Origin: Brugia malayi
Taxonomy: Eukaryota; Nematoda; Chromadorea; Rhabditida; Onchocercidae
Assembly: GCF_000002995.4 (NCBI RefSeq)
Contig: NW_025062475.1
Coordinates: forward strand, 9,366,187-9,430,186
Length of the DNA: 64,000 nt
Direction: 5' to 3'
Part shown: positions 28,501-41,800 of the stretch, in pieces
How the letters are laid out: the number at the start of each line of letters is the position of its first letter
Numbering within the stretch: the first letter of the stretch is position 1
The notes under the pieces: model-generated
The model's database searches: none
What the model was told of the DNA's origin: nothing
What the model saw: only the letters and a program-made list of their open reading frames with translations
Program-made: the position numbers and the translations under genes

Positions 28501-30479
28501 TTAGTCATTTAATATATTAATAATCTATTTCGCTCATTTAATGTGACTGCCTGACATTCGCGAAGTAATTATTGTTCAGGATAATTTCGTAAAATAACTA
28601 AATCAGGAAAATAATCACCAGTGAGCCTTATTCTAAGAAAGAAACTTATTCATCATTGACAGTACAAAAAATTGTTTGTCATCAGCAATGAATGGGTTTC
28701 TTGATGCCTTTGGAAAAGTGAAACTCACATAATTATTCACAATATTTCGATCAACACCCATGCGTCGGTCACTTACCCATACTAGTACTTTTTTTCCAAA
28801 TTATTTCTTTGAAACAATTTTAATCAAATTATTACAATAACAATTCATCAAGTTTCAACCGTACAACTCTCTCATCTGCCCAAGTTTTACAAAGTAATCA
28901 CACACATAAGTAAGAAGAAAAAGTGATATCAATTTGCACCGCTTCAGATATTTACCTCTACTTATCTCTGCTTATCTGTTCGCTCTCCTCGAATTTTGTC
29001 CGTTGCAAATTTTAGATTCGAAAAGATCAAAATGAATTCAAAGAAAAATCTAAGGAAGTAGTACAGTCATCCATATCATCGATTAAATAACTTGTTGAAA
29101 TATTGTTTTTTTTTTTTCTTCAGGATCTTTTTTTTATCCTATGACTTCATTTTCTTTTTTCAATCAATAACTCTTCCATTTTAATGTGTCATTACTGAAT
29201 AACAAAATCATTCCATTTTTGAATTACATAATCTAGGAAATGGTCAGTGTGACATATTAATATACGAAGGTTTAAGCTTCTTGCTAATATCTGAGGACAG
29301 CAATGTGGAGAAAGCAATGACGAAACTTTTCCGAGAGACATAGCAATAATATTGCGCATTTTCTAACTTTTTATGCAATCTTTAGACTACCAGTATCTTC
29401 AGCCTTTCCTTCGTTCTCTTAAAAACTATGAAAGCTTTAGAGTAATAGTGATATCTGTCACTTCAAGTATGCTAAGTTCATGGTCACGCTAAGGAAAGAT
29501 GTGAAGTCATTAGGACTACCCAACTTGTACGGCAAAGATACTTACGTATATGAGTTATAAACAAAATTTAATTGAATCTAAGTATGATTAATTTTTACTG
29601 GAAAACTTCTAGCACTGGAAAAGATCTTCATTGAGAAGTAATTATATCTAAACACCCGATACATTAGAGAATAATATCACAAGAATAACTTTTTTACTAA
29701 AAAGGCCATTTTTTGCACTGCTATAAGTTTGCTTTAGGCAACCAGAATTACTTGACTTATTGTTGAAAAAGAATGTCGATCGACAAAGAAAAGTGAAGTA
29801 AAGGTGCAATTGGAAGTGTTAAAACTATCATGCAATAAGAATACAACGATGGTTCATTCTAACGATATATCTGAATCTTTTATTGCAGATGTACAATTAC
29901 GAATTGTTTCATCTCTTTGCGCCCATACTGCATAATAATGATTGGCTCTGTTGTTTTCTTTCTTGGCTATGAACAAAAAATTGGTTTGGCTTAGGATAGC
30001 AGTGAATGAGTTAGTCGATTTACAGCATCCACTAGCTGAATGACTTGCTATATCATCCCCTAAAAGACGAAAGTGGAATGCTTCCTTTACTGAGACTTCT
30101 GTCAACAAGAATGACTCGTGGGCTGCTACTTGTTGTGTTTCATGAATCAAAACAACCAGTTATCTATTCACATGAAGACATTAATGACCGCCCTAAATTT
30201 TCACTGATCAATCAAGTTCCAATCCTATTAAGCAATCTAAAGAAAAATAAATAACTTTCACTGATTAGAACCGAAAAAAGCGCTATTTTTGTAAACAAAA
30301 GTGAGAAGGAAATATGTTTTGAAATTTAGAAGTAAACAAAGGATTTTATGCTACACAATTTCCTTCTTACATTTCTTTCCATTCGTTGCGCCTGATGTCT
30401 TTATCGATTCTGTATAATTCTAACAACATGGTGCGCAGTTTGCATGAGCTGGTGATTCATTGGTCATCCAAATGCATGG

Positions 30480-30499
30480 ATTTTATAGCAGTCATCCAA
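30480..30499 (+). promoter_or_regulatory. Possible spliced-leader acceptor of the vWA/ZP gene
   Basis: GATTTTATAG is followed eleven bases later by the chosen ATG at 30500. The peptide beginning there is a clear signal sequence, whereas upstream in-frame ATGs add polar residues. A trans-splice (or 5' UTR cis-splice) acceptor is the simplest reading. Confidence 0.4.
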
Positions 30500-33400
30500 A
30501 TGAATAAAGTCCAGCTGATATTGCTGTTTTATCAGCTCACAGTTATCACTACTTCAATCAAAGTGATCAACAATGGCTTAGCACCACCTGAAATTGTCCA
30601 CTCACCCATAAGAACCAAACGTTCGTTTTCTAATTTTTCAATTAGGACAGTAATTTCAAAGAAAATAAGTCGACAAGGAAGATTAAAGGATATTTGTCTT
30701 GATAAATAATAACAATTAAAGGTTCAACGAATTACAGGTATCATACAATAAGATGTTAATTGTTTCACATTAGCAAGTAATTAATTTAAGCTCATAAGTA
30801 CAAAAATAAATCAGTTTGATAAATTTGTATCGACTTGATGATATTATTCTACTCCTTTGATCTAAACAAACTAATTTGGAGTGTTTAATTTCAATGGAAC
30901 TAAAAAGGCATTTAATTCTTTCTATTATTGCTCCAAATTACAATAATTATTACTTGCAAGAGTATGAGAGCGGCACTTTTTGAAGATGTTAGAAAAACAG
31001 CCAACGGCATTTGAGATTCTAAATTGTGTGAATGTGCTATCGTAAAAACGAATAGATGTGGAACTAGTTTTTGATATAATTAAACACTGAATGAAATGAC
31101 ACCGTTATTCACCGATAACTGATATTACTGCAAGAGAAATTGCTAAAAAATTAATACATTAATACAAAATATAACATTAAGGTTAGCTGTAATATCATTC
31201 AAGGAGATAGCCTAAAAGGTAGATTTCAGGCTTAGGGCTTAGTTTATAAAAGTTATTCAATAAAGAAAAGAATGAATAAGGAGAAGACATAGATTTATTT
31301 TGTATATTTCTTTTATGATTCACTGCCGTTCATCAGTCTTTAGGAAAATTTAAGAAAATTGAGTGAGAAGAAAATTGCTGATGATAACAGTGAGCTCTTA
31401 ACAGAAGAGATCAACATTCAACGAGAAGTAGCTGTTGATGCAGAATTGAATTCTTTACTCTTTTCTGGACATCATAAATTTTACCATTGATTTAATCAAT
31501 TTGAATATGCAGCTCGATGTATTGTCAAAGCAGAACCGCTGGATTTGGTATTTATGCTAGACAGTTCAGGTTCGCTGAAGAACAAATTTCAAGACGAAAT
31601 TGATATCATTCGCCGGATCGTCAATCATGTTACTATCGGAGAACCAGCTACACGGGTCATGCTTATACAATTCAGGTCTTTTCACTAGTTATAATATTTG
31701 GATCTTAGAAGTTTACTGCTCAATTAATCTGTATTCTTATTTATTGCTTTTTTACAGGGAAATATTGCAGAAGTATTAGAAAATTTAAAGTCAGATTTTA
31801 AGCTTCAAAATTTCTAGAAGTTTTCAAAAGTTTGGTCAAGATGAGAAGCTAAGAAATTTTGCAAAATATTTTTTAGTGGTGTTCAACATTTGGAGTTTAA
31901 TTTCAAGAAATTCAAGGATCGCGAAGATATTCTTGGTGCTTTAGATGTATTGAGGCATGTATCAGGCATAACACGATTGGGTGATGCATTTGAATACACT
32001 CTTAGTATGCTGAATGAAGAAAATGTAATATGCATAGTTTAAAAATCTTTCCTTAACTTTTACTTAGACCAGTATCTCGTATTTTCATTACTTTTGATTT
32101 TAAAAGGAACGGAAAATTTTGAGAAAAAAAAAATTGGGCAAATATCTTTGGCAGTAATGCTCAAATAACAAACCAGCGCTATATATGCTTTAATTGGCTG
32201 ACATTTAATTTAGGTCTAATACTTATTATCTTGACTTTTTGATTTCTAAATATAATCGATGACTATATCGTATTAATTGCATCCTATTTCTATATTATTA
32301 TCTTATTTGTAAGGAAATTTGAAAAAAGTTCACTGTAAAATTTAAGGGAATGAGGCCTTCGGATATACCGAAGATAATATATTTATTATCGGATGGTCGA
32401 ACGCATGACTATCCTAAAGATACGGAAATGGCAGATCTATTGAGACAACAAATTGACAATGTTGACATTTACGCTTATGGAACTGGTGAATACGTTGCTA
32501 TGAATGAATTGCTTGCTATTACCAAGGTATAGGATATCAACTCAATAGGCATATCTATTTAACTTCTTCCTGTATCGTTTATGAATGTTAACTGTTTTTA
32601 CAACTGTTTTTTACAACATGAAATAGTGTATTAAGTAAAGTATCAAAATATTCCATTTCTATAAATAATTCTAAGTTGGAAATTAGATTAGATCTATTAA
32701 GTAAAAATTATAAATAAATTAATAAACAGCACAATAATTGTAGAATAAAAGCAGTTTATGAATAAAATCTCCGTTTCAGCTTTTGCATTAAAAAAGTAAC
32801 TTTTTAATTTTTTAAGAAACAATTTCAAGATTTTCTGCTATTTCTTGCAGGATCCAAAGAAAATTGTGACAAATCAAAACTTGGATGATTTAGAACCAAT
32901 GTTTGATCGCTGGAGAGGTACTGAAGTTTGCGAGAAATTACCTGGTATGTCGCTAGTATAACATATAAGCACCTCTGATTAATCTAATTTTAAATATTTA
33001 TTAGAAAAGAAAGGGAAAAGTAGTACTAGTTTCGAACAAACTACATCCAAAATTTATGAATAATTAAACTTCATAGTCTCACCAAGTGGTATCGATATTT
33101 ATCAGAAATCAGTATTTAAGTATAGTTCTACTGATTTTAGACTGTATTCACTCACGTTTCTAAAAAGTGCAAATAATTTCAAAGATCATATAGATGGAAA
33201 AATCATCATGTAATTATTTAAATTAAATAATATATTTAAGTTTGTGTCCGTGGATCTGATAAACCTCTTGACTTAATTCTGATCATTGACTCTTCCGAAT
33301 CCGTTGCTCACCTTTTTGATGAACAAATCAGATTTGCAGTTGAACGGATCGTTCGAAACATTAATGTACATCCAGATGCTGTAAGGTAATTCTTTTTTAC

Positions 33401-36400
33401 TGTTCTCTCCCAATGGTAGGGTATCCGTACTTACTAGGATAAGTATTTAAGTATAATTCAACTTATTCTGGTATCATCCTTTTGTCTTTATCCTACTTGA
33501 ATGAAAAAGATGATGATAAGGTATACGTCTCGTGCATTTCATTGAGGAATTTGCTGTACAATTGATGTTACCCGGATTCCAGACATGGGATGACATGAGC
33601 CGGGTAGGTAGGTTATGTGACACATTTTCATCCTCTCCTACATATCGATTTATTGAAGTAGTTGATCGCTTGAAGAATCACTCAGTAATGAAATATTTTA
33701 TTACATTGTGGTAAACAAATCACACCAACCATCACCGATTATTTGCTTCAAAATTATTCAATTTTTATTAGAATTTCATTTTTGCAAGAGAATAATAATT
33801 GAAAAAAGATGTCATCGCGGAGTTTCACTACCAGAAATGTTGTTTTTGATAGCAAACAGCAAAGCGGGGAGAGTTACACAGCGCTTGACAACAGAACGTA
33901 GTAAAGCATTCAGAGACATTTACTTGTGATTCGATGTGACACACAACTGCTTGTTTGTTTGCACCCTGTCGAATATTCTTCCGGTGAAATAGTCTGATGC
34001 CATTCAGCAATAAATACAAAACAACCTGTCTAGACAGTGTTTTAAGCTTTTCTCATTACCGCTTATCAACTCCTCAAAATTCCATCTTCAAACTTGCTTG
34101 TACTTTTGAAATGTTGACAACATTTAACACAGAAGATTATTTTTATTTTTCTCGTACTAAATTTAAAATATCGATGATTGCTTCATTCCAACAAAAGAAA
34201 ATTTAACGCATAAAATTAGTGAAATTTAACTTGATTTATAACAAAAATAATCGGACTGAACTAGAATAAATTTTTGCAGGTTAGCTTTGATTACTTATTC
34301 TGGACAAGCGTATATCCATTTCAAGTTTAACGATCCACAAATTGGTAATAATACATCGGTAATAAGACATTTAAATGGGTTGAAATCAATTAAAGGTACC
34401 ACATCGACACATATCGCTTTACATCAAGCTTACAAACTGTTAACGGATACTGATAATGAAAATGGTGCGACTTTTTTCTTTTGCTTTTCTGAAATTTATA
34501 TTTTTCAAATAAATTGAAGAAAGCGATAATGAAAACACGTGCAAGTTATTCTAGGAGTACGTGAAGGAGTCAAAAAGATGATTATCATATTCACAGATGG
34601 TCACTCGCAACGTTCACCTCAGGATATGGCGTTACGTCTTAAAGATAAAGGCGTGGAAATTTTTGCGATAACGTTGACTCCAGCACCATATGCAGATGAA
34701 GGCGAATTACTAAGCATCACACAGAACACAGATCACATTTTTACGCCCGTTAATTTAAAGGTTCTGATAACAACGTATAAATGTAATTTTAATGCATGCA
34801 GTGTTCTTAAGTGTACTGTGAATTAACGAAATTCTTATTTTTCTAATTCTTAAATAACTAACCAAATGGAATTCAGGTGAACTTGCGTGAGAACTAACAG
34901 ATTACTTAAATTAGGGAAAATAAAAGAAATAAAAGAGCGTTCAGCAGTAAAACTATTTAGTGAGGAATGTCAGACTTACGTATTAGGCCATCACATTCAA
35001 CATAACATTTAATCATCTTGCATAATAATTGTTCAAATTTTTTTTGTATTTTATTCCAAACATTTACTGACTGAAGTCGGAATAAGCTATGGAACGGATC
35101 GCCTTCTGCATGTACACCCAAAGACATCGTCTGTTTCAGGATTTCGAAATCAAATTTCTCCCATATATTGGTTTCGGCTGTATTGGTTTAGATCTGGGAC
35201 TTGATCCGGAACCAAGGATTCGTGGCGCTACTGATATCAGCTGTGACGGAGGTTCCCTTACATTCACCGTCCGAACACAACGGCCAATGACAGGCCTTAT
35301 GTACGCACAGCAGTATCACGATGATATGAAATGTGTTAAGGCAAGTCATTTCATTCAATTGATGAATCAGTCTTCTATGTTGTTTGCTTCAAATGATGGA
35401 TTCTTTGTACAACCGATTTCGGAATAGAAATTCTGCGATTTGGAATACCGTAAAAATGCGAAAATAATCAAGCACATGCTGTACTCATCTGCTACGAATT
35501 TAAGTTTGAATTTCAAAAAATTTAGATTTGAATTATTAATTAATGTGCTCATTAAATGATTTGTTTTTTGCAGATAACCGATGGCTCATCTAGGGAAATC
35601 TCGATCACATTTTACGAGGGCACATGTGGCCTTATTAAAACACCAGCTACAGTATATTTCCTTTTTCTTGTTACCACTGAAATACTCAAATTTTTTTCAT
35701 AGACAGATTCCTAATCTTTTCAAAAAAAAAAATGATTTTTAATTTTTTTGGGATATTTTTGTTCATTTTTTATTTATAGCGACATGTTGGTTATGTTTTT
35801 AATATTACTGTCATATTGCAATTCCATCCGGTTATCATGACAAGAGCTGATCAGGTAATTTGCATTGTTTCAATATAGTTTTATTTATTTGAATTACCTA
35901 GTATGAACCATTGTGATAATTGCAAATTCCAGTTATTTTGACAATGATTTATGAAAATTATAGGGTTTGAGTATATCCTGCTTCCACCAACAACCACTTC
36001 CACCTCAAGAAGTAGGTCGTTCATCAATTAAAAAGCTTAGTGATACCGAATGCACATATCGACTTCATCGATTTGCGCCTGATCAATGCGTTTCTTTGGA
36101 TGCTAAAGTTGGTGAATCGTTATATCATAGATGGGAATGTGATAGTCGTAAGTTCATACTAAATTCAAATCTTAAGAATTGCTAGCATATTCAAAAATTA
36201 GTAGTCTTAATATAAATTATGCAATTGCAATGTAGTCAGCAGTTAGTTCTTGCTAACCGCAGAAAAGAACTGTTTAATATTAATTTAATATTAAACTGCT
36301 GTAAGATAGGAGGAAAATTCGTTCTAGCAAGAGAGAGCAATGTCATGACATTATATCATATCTGTGAGATCAGACGTGAACTGTTAAGATTGTCTTTTTG

Positions 36401-37115
36401 GTTACATCATTAAAATCGCTTGAAACTTTTTTCCATCTCTTAAATAAATTTCAGTTTATTTCAGCGTCAAATTATCACTACTTGATACATGACTGCTTTG
36501 TTAAATCAGAAACAAAAAATGTACTGATTGTGGATTCCAACGGGTAAGCACCGATGGAGAGTTTCAGTTGTCTATCATTTAAACAAAGCATGAAATACAC
36601 TGAAGTACTACTACCATCTTTTTTTCAGATGTGAAGTAGACCCACATTTCCTGGAAACTCCTGATTACACGAAATTTTCTAAGAATTGGAAAAATGATGC
36701 GTATGTTTTCAAAGAGATGAGTGTATTCAAATTCCCTGGAGACGGGAATGTTGTCTTTCAATGTCAAATATCACTGTGTGATATGGAAAGCGATGATGCA
36801 TGCAAGGCTATGATTGTTAGTTCTCTTTTTTGATTTCATAAGATCTTTTCCAAATTTTAAAAAGGGAAAATTATAAGTTTATTCATATTCTCATCTGAGC
36901 ATTGTACTGTTTTCTATTTACTTCATTTAATGTATTTTTTGAAGCCTCCACGCTGCTCGCATAATTCGACGTTAAGGCTGAAACGTGAAATGCAAGCCAA
37001 GATAAAACCAGGATTCGCAATAACATTTAATGTGGAGACCCGAACATTGAATGTTTTGGAAAATGAATCAACTCGGCCAGCTACTCCTATCAAGTATTGC
37101 GATGTGAGAGTATAA
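30500..37115 (+). CDS. Secreted two-vWA plus ZP-domain protein, cuticlin-like (CUT-6 type)
   Basis: Sixteen exons: 30500-30649, 31344-31389, 31513-31675, 31877-32024, 32347-32526, 32851-32944, 33241-33385, 34280-34464, 34555-34760, 35140-35340, 35574-35651, 35780-35854, 35964-36147, 36465-36543, 36629-36815 and 36945-37115. Total 763 residues in frame. A hydrophobic signal peptide occupies residues 1-20, and a dibasic RTKR is at 38-41. The first vWA domain (about 74-260) has LVFMLDSSGS, a complete MIDAS motif at 82-86. The second (about 270-439) has LILIIDSSES at 277-281. A ZP domain follows, with GLMYAQQY and conserved Cys pairs, then the furin-like RLKR at 717-720. Proteins of this build, such as CUT-6, assemble in the nematode cuticle or apical matrix. 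The usual C-terminal membrane anchor is not seen. The intron after exon 10 uses a GC donor. Confidence 0.88.
33520..33714 (+). other. Coding-like open frame inside intron 7 of the vWA/ZP gene
   Basis: An open frame of about 65 codons begins after a TAAG acceptor-like site and reads IRLVHFIEEFAVQLMLPG and further, similar in pattern to the second beta strand of a vWA domain. It is followed by SSPTYRFIEVVDRLKNHS. Its entry phase (one base carried in) does not match the phase left by exon 7 (two bases), so it cannot replace exon 8 as drawn. It could be an exon relic, an exon of a different isoform, or chance. Confidence 0.25.
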
Positions 37116-38803
37116 GCTGTACTCCAGTGAATCTCCGATCAATGAATCCTAGCTCCAAATCCATCAAATAAGTGACAGATGCCTCATCGAAAGATACTTT
37201 TTAGAATAATTAAAAAATTTCAAGCCTCAGGACGAATAATGCTGGTACTGCTTTCATTCATCTGAATCCTGAGACTTTTCAAAAAATTTATAACTTTTAA
37301 ATGAAAAGTTGTTATTAACGTCATATCAAAAATATATTCATTTGTTTTTCATATAGCGGGTATTTACTTCATGTATAAAACATTGTTTTTCTCATGTATT
37401 AAGATATTTGATATCATTCCGATATTCTAAGAGTATGTAAAGGTAGGAAGTAAAGGTAGGAAAATTTGTTCATCTAATCGCTTCCGATCACATATGCTGA
37501 AATAATTAATTTTCTATATAGCAGGACTGCTGCTATATAGAAAATTAGTGACTGACTAATGCATCTTCGATTAATAATGATAACGAATATTTTTTGTATT
37601 CTGGACACATACATGTAAATATTAGCAGGGACCTCATCAGTTGCAACGTCCCTTTAAAAGGTCATAAATACTTTGAATAAAATTCAGTCTTGTTTAAAAT
37701 TCTGAGAACTTTGACTCCTAAAGCAATATTTTCATGTAATGAATTATTTTGAATGTATTACTTTTCTTGATTAATTTCTTGTATTACTGCCTTCAGGCAA
37801 TACTTGAAATAATCTGCGCATGAACGTCATGTGCTTATAGCATCAGGCAGCAAACACGCATGTATTTAGTGCAAAAAATGAATAAACGACTAGAAATCAA
37901 GCTGATTTATTTCTTCCGAAAATACAGGTGCATTCAGAAGTACTATGCAGATGATTTAAAATTCCTGAGCGTGCTCAAGATAAAATAAAGATGTTCAAGA
38001 TTGTTACCGTTAAGAGAGGAAAAAGAATGCTCAATATGATCGTTTGTAACCAACAAAAAAAAAAAAAAAAAAAACAATAAAGTACTAAAATCATTGTTTT
38101 TCATCTTGTCAGGTGATTCATAATCGACTGAATGCATCGAAAATTTAATAAGAAATTTAGCATTTGGTAGATTAACCAACTAAAAGAAGCAACAACACCC
38201 ACATTGCGTAATTTTATCATTAAAAACTTTATTAGACGGTTGTGCCTTCTATACAGATCAATGAGGTCATAAATTGTCTTGCTAGAAATTATGAAACATT
38301 ACCAACTTGAACTTGGAGGAAAACTGCAATCTTAATTACACTTGAATTAAAACTTTTTATCTATTAGTCAAAGGAAAATACATCAGATATTTTAGTTTTA
38401 AGTTTGAATAGAATCTTTTTCAGGACATGTGCAGGACATGACGCTGAGCAATCGAGAACCATAGGGTAATTTCACCCATTCAATGTTTGCAATTTAAAAT
38501 AATGCAAAAATCCTAATTTGTTGGACACTTTGCTGAATTATTATCAGCATTTGTATAAGTACAATAAGAGTAGCAACTATATTGATAATGCTCGATTCAC
38601 TGTTAAACATAAGTGATGTTTCACTGGCAATCAAACAATCTTATTCGTTAGGGCTCAGTACATATCTTTTCTCTTTTCCACTCTCTAAAGTCTTCCACTC
38701 TTTAAACTGCTAATGCTAGATCTTTAAAACAGATACATATGGGGTATTAATTAGTTAATCAATTCATACAATTACCAATATTAGCGATGTAAAAATCTTA
38801 TAG
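37116..38803. other. Intergenic, AT-rich, with one strong hairpin
   Basis: No exon could be supported between the ZP-gene stop and the next gene. A near-perfect stem-loop at 37507-37547 is listed separately. An A-run lies around 38055-38074. If the ZP transcript uses the strong donor-like GTGAGA overlapping its last codons, additional 3' exons could lie here, but none was recognised. Confidence 0.5.
37507..37547. repeat. Perfect 18-bp inverted repeat with 5-base loop
   Basis: Left arm 37507-37524 (TAATTTTCTATATAGCAG), loop GACTG, right arm 37530-37547 is its exact reverse complement. It lies about 390 bases 3' of the vWA/ZP stop codon. Either strand could fold into a stable stem. It may be a 3' UTR or processing element, a tiny foldback element, or chance. 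Confidence 0.85.
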
Positions 38804-41800
38804 CACTGAAGATGCGGCGGATTCAAAAGGAAGAGTGTTACCGCGGCAAATGATTCGTATCCAAAGGACTGAACCAGAAGAAAACGTTGTACGGACTGAG
38901 CTGCGATTTGTTATTTACCAATCGAGAAAAGATCTGGAGGAAAAAGCCCTTTTTGAGGTAACACAAACAAATTACAACCTCATAAAGTATCTCAGTAACG
39001 AATTACTTTCAGAAATGTGGTTAATAAATAATTATGTCAAAATTTAAAAGTTTAAATTGTTATTCGAAATAATGATTTTGAATTGAAAACGAACCACAGA
39101 AAACCGTAAAAAAACTGACAGTTTTTTATTAGTTAAATATAATATTGAAAATTAGAGCATTTGATCGAACAAAAGTCTAAATTTGTGTGGAAAAAATGTT
39201 TAATGAATTACTTTAGGAAAATATAATCAATGAGGCAATACAATGTTTAATGAAAAAATATGCGGAGATGAATTTCGGACAAGTGCTGCCACCAAGCATT
39301 CCAAAAGTTGATGCTAACACATTTGCAAAGGTTTTAGAATATAAGTACAATAAAAAAGATCTGAAACTATAAATGTACAGAGGGACATAATTACACAAGT
39401 ATGGATAAAAATAACAGTTCTCATATTTAATAACTTTACTATGCATCATATCTTGTTCCCGAAAATGACCCAAACCATTATCTTTTATAGACATTACCAA
39501 AAGAGGATGTATCCAAGTCATTTTCATCAAAATATATCACTGATAAGGAGTGGATAGGAGAAGCTCAAAAACGATTAGAAGTTTGTCTCGTGCATTAAAT
39601 CATATCATAAATCATTTATCGTTTTTATTGAATGAAAATTATAGAATGACTGATTTCAACGAATTTTTTTTTCCAATGAACAACATGTTTGTTTAAAGTC
39701 TGTTTCATCGTTTAAGCTTACAAATATGAAAGCAACTGGTCTTTAATATATAAAATGTTAAAATATTTGATCACTAGAAAATTTTGTTTTTAATTCAGAT
39801 ATACTTCCAAATCATTTAGATGCCATTTTAGTTGGTGGCAAAACGAGTGCAGACAATTGAGAAAAGTGCAACCTCGATTGCTCCTGAATTTGCAGCTTTC
39901 CAGACGCAATTGGCAACACTATTGACCGATCTAGAGGAACGGAAAAGAGCTGGTGGTAGTCCTGATGCTGCTTTCTATAATGATCAAGTTATTCGCCAAA
40001 AACTTGAGCAATTACAGCAATTCGCTGCAACAACTGCTCATGTGAGTAGTCAGAAAAATTTTTCAAAAAGTTATTAGGAAATATGAAATGAGAAAAAAAA
40101 AACTAAGCAATTCAGATATCTGTCAACACCGAATAAATGAAGTTTGACACGGAACTATTACTTTAAATCGCAGTAGATGAAGTGTAGTATACTGTATCTC
40201 CCAAGAAGAAACTTCTCTAAGTTACTTTTTTCTCAAAAATAATCTCTTATCTGATCGTAATGTGAAGTGTTTGGCATACAAGCAAGCAAACAAGCCTACC
40301 GTTTACATAACCTGAGCATATTGTAGGAATACATGAATTATGAAGTGCAACAAAATGGCCTCCAAGCAGATTAATTAGAAGTCTGCAAGCAAATACGGTT
40401 AGCTGATTGTGGCAACAAAGTATTTGAATAAAACTGATTATTTGCAGTAAAAGACTTTTGAAACACTACATGATGGAGCACCGCAAGAGATAAATTAAGA
40501 AAGATGTCGAAATATGTGCTTGTCAAAATATGGCATATATGTGCTTCGACATCTTTCTTAAACAGGGGGGGAATATCATTTTGCGGAGAATATTTTCCAA
40601 ACTCGGAAGAATATGTTCATTAACAGGACTTGCACCCTTCTTCATGTTCTCTTTCACATTCCACATAACAGAAAGATTACACGAAACAAAGTTATAAATC
40701 CAACCAATAAAAGTTTCAAAAATTTCGACCTGAATTACGCAAAATAAGGAAACTAAGAAGTCTACCAAATACTTAAGGTACAAGTCAGGTACTTCTAGTA
40801 TTGCTAGGTGAACTTTAACTTTGCCATCAAAGTTCTATGTACCAATATTCATACGACACTTCATTGCCACTTTTAAATTATCAGTCCTTGCTCCTAACAG
40901 TGCTGCCAATCTCTGTGCTCTTTCCTCGCCTTATATCTCTTCACTCCCACATGCTGAACAAGACTATCTTCATCACTCTCAATCCTCACCAAATGCTATC
41001 TCCCTCATTTCCTAATCATACCCCACCACTGAAATTGACTCGGCGACCACCTCTGTTCATCCACAACAGTAAATCTTCATTCCATTCTCGTCCGAACAGT
41101 TTTCATAATAGTTGCATGCTACAACGTGTGAAATGAAGTACGCCGCTGAGGCATTGTTGATGTAATTGTGAGTTGCATAAATTGTGTTGGTTAGTGATGG
41201 GTTGGTAAAGCTCCTTCTATATCTGTTAAGGTCAGGATGGGATGACATAATCATCGAATACTTTTTTGTATATTTTATTATTGCAGCACATACAATAGTT
41301 TGGGAATGTCTGGATTTGATATTTAAGTTTTTAGATAATATTATGCTATATTACTATTTAATTTTCATTTTGCTTGTTCGTTATAATGAACTATCATTTA
41401 CAGATTTTAGCGATAGTGGAGAAACATTTAGTAATTTAGTCAAACTTATGACCGAATTGGAGCCATTTGGAACTAAGCAGAAGATTCCTCGAAAAAATGG
41501 GAGAAAAGTATGCTCCAAAATATGTTCTGGAATTGACATATTCCTTCCGAAAAAAAAAAAAAAAAGAAAGTATTTCTGAGATGTGCACCATATTAAGGAA
41601 TGATTCATTTCTGAAGTGGCTTGCTCTAGCTATTTGTATTCTGCACTTAAATGAACCATTATCACTTCCAAACGTTATTTTTCACTTTTATTCACACTAA
41701 TTTCTCAAATTATTATTTAGAAATAATTGTAATTCCTTTTCATGCTGAATTTCCGCTACTGCTGACCGTATTTTTACTAATTGCAAAGGATTTTAGAGAA

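Larger units (their letters stand above)
25140..30499. other. 5.4 kb gene-free region between divergent genes
   Basis: It lies between the PI4-kinase 5' end and the vWA/ZP gene. Short frames at 27557-27943 and 29854-30254 are present, but they overlap antisense partners and lack convincing splice context, so they are not called. The interval contains homopurine DNA at 25370-25520 and T-runs near 26389-26400. No RNA gene was recognised. Confidence 0.5.

Noticed and set aside
29854..30254. 98-codon minus frame overlapping a 69-codon plus frame
   Set aside because: Considered as a leader exon of the vWA/ZP gene or a separate small gene, but no junction or motif supports either strand.
40821..41136. 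Overlapping plus-strand frames rich in His/Ser/Pro
   Set aside because: Looked at as a possible PHD-finger exon for the JmjC gene; there is no Cys4-His-Cys3 pattern.
41467..41700. Frame reading RRFLEKMGEKYAPKYVLELTY
   Set aside because: Coding-like at first, but it is an out-of-frame reading of the exon that joins in phase as KIPRKNGRK to RKRSQ.
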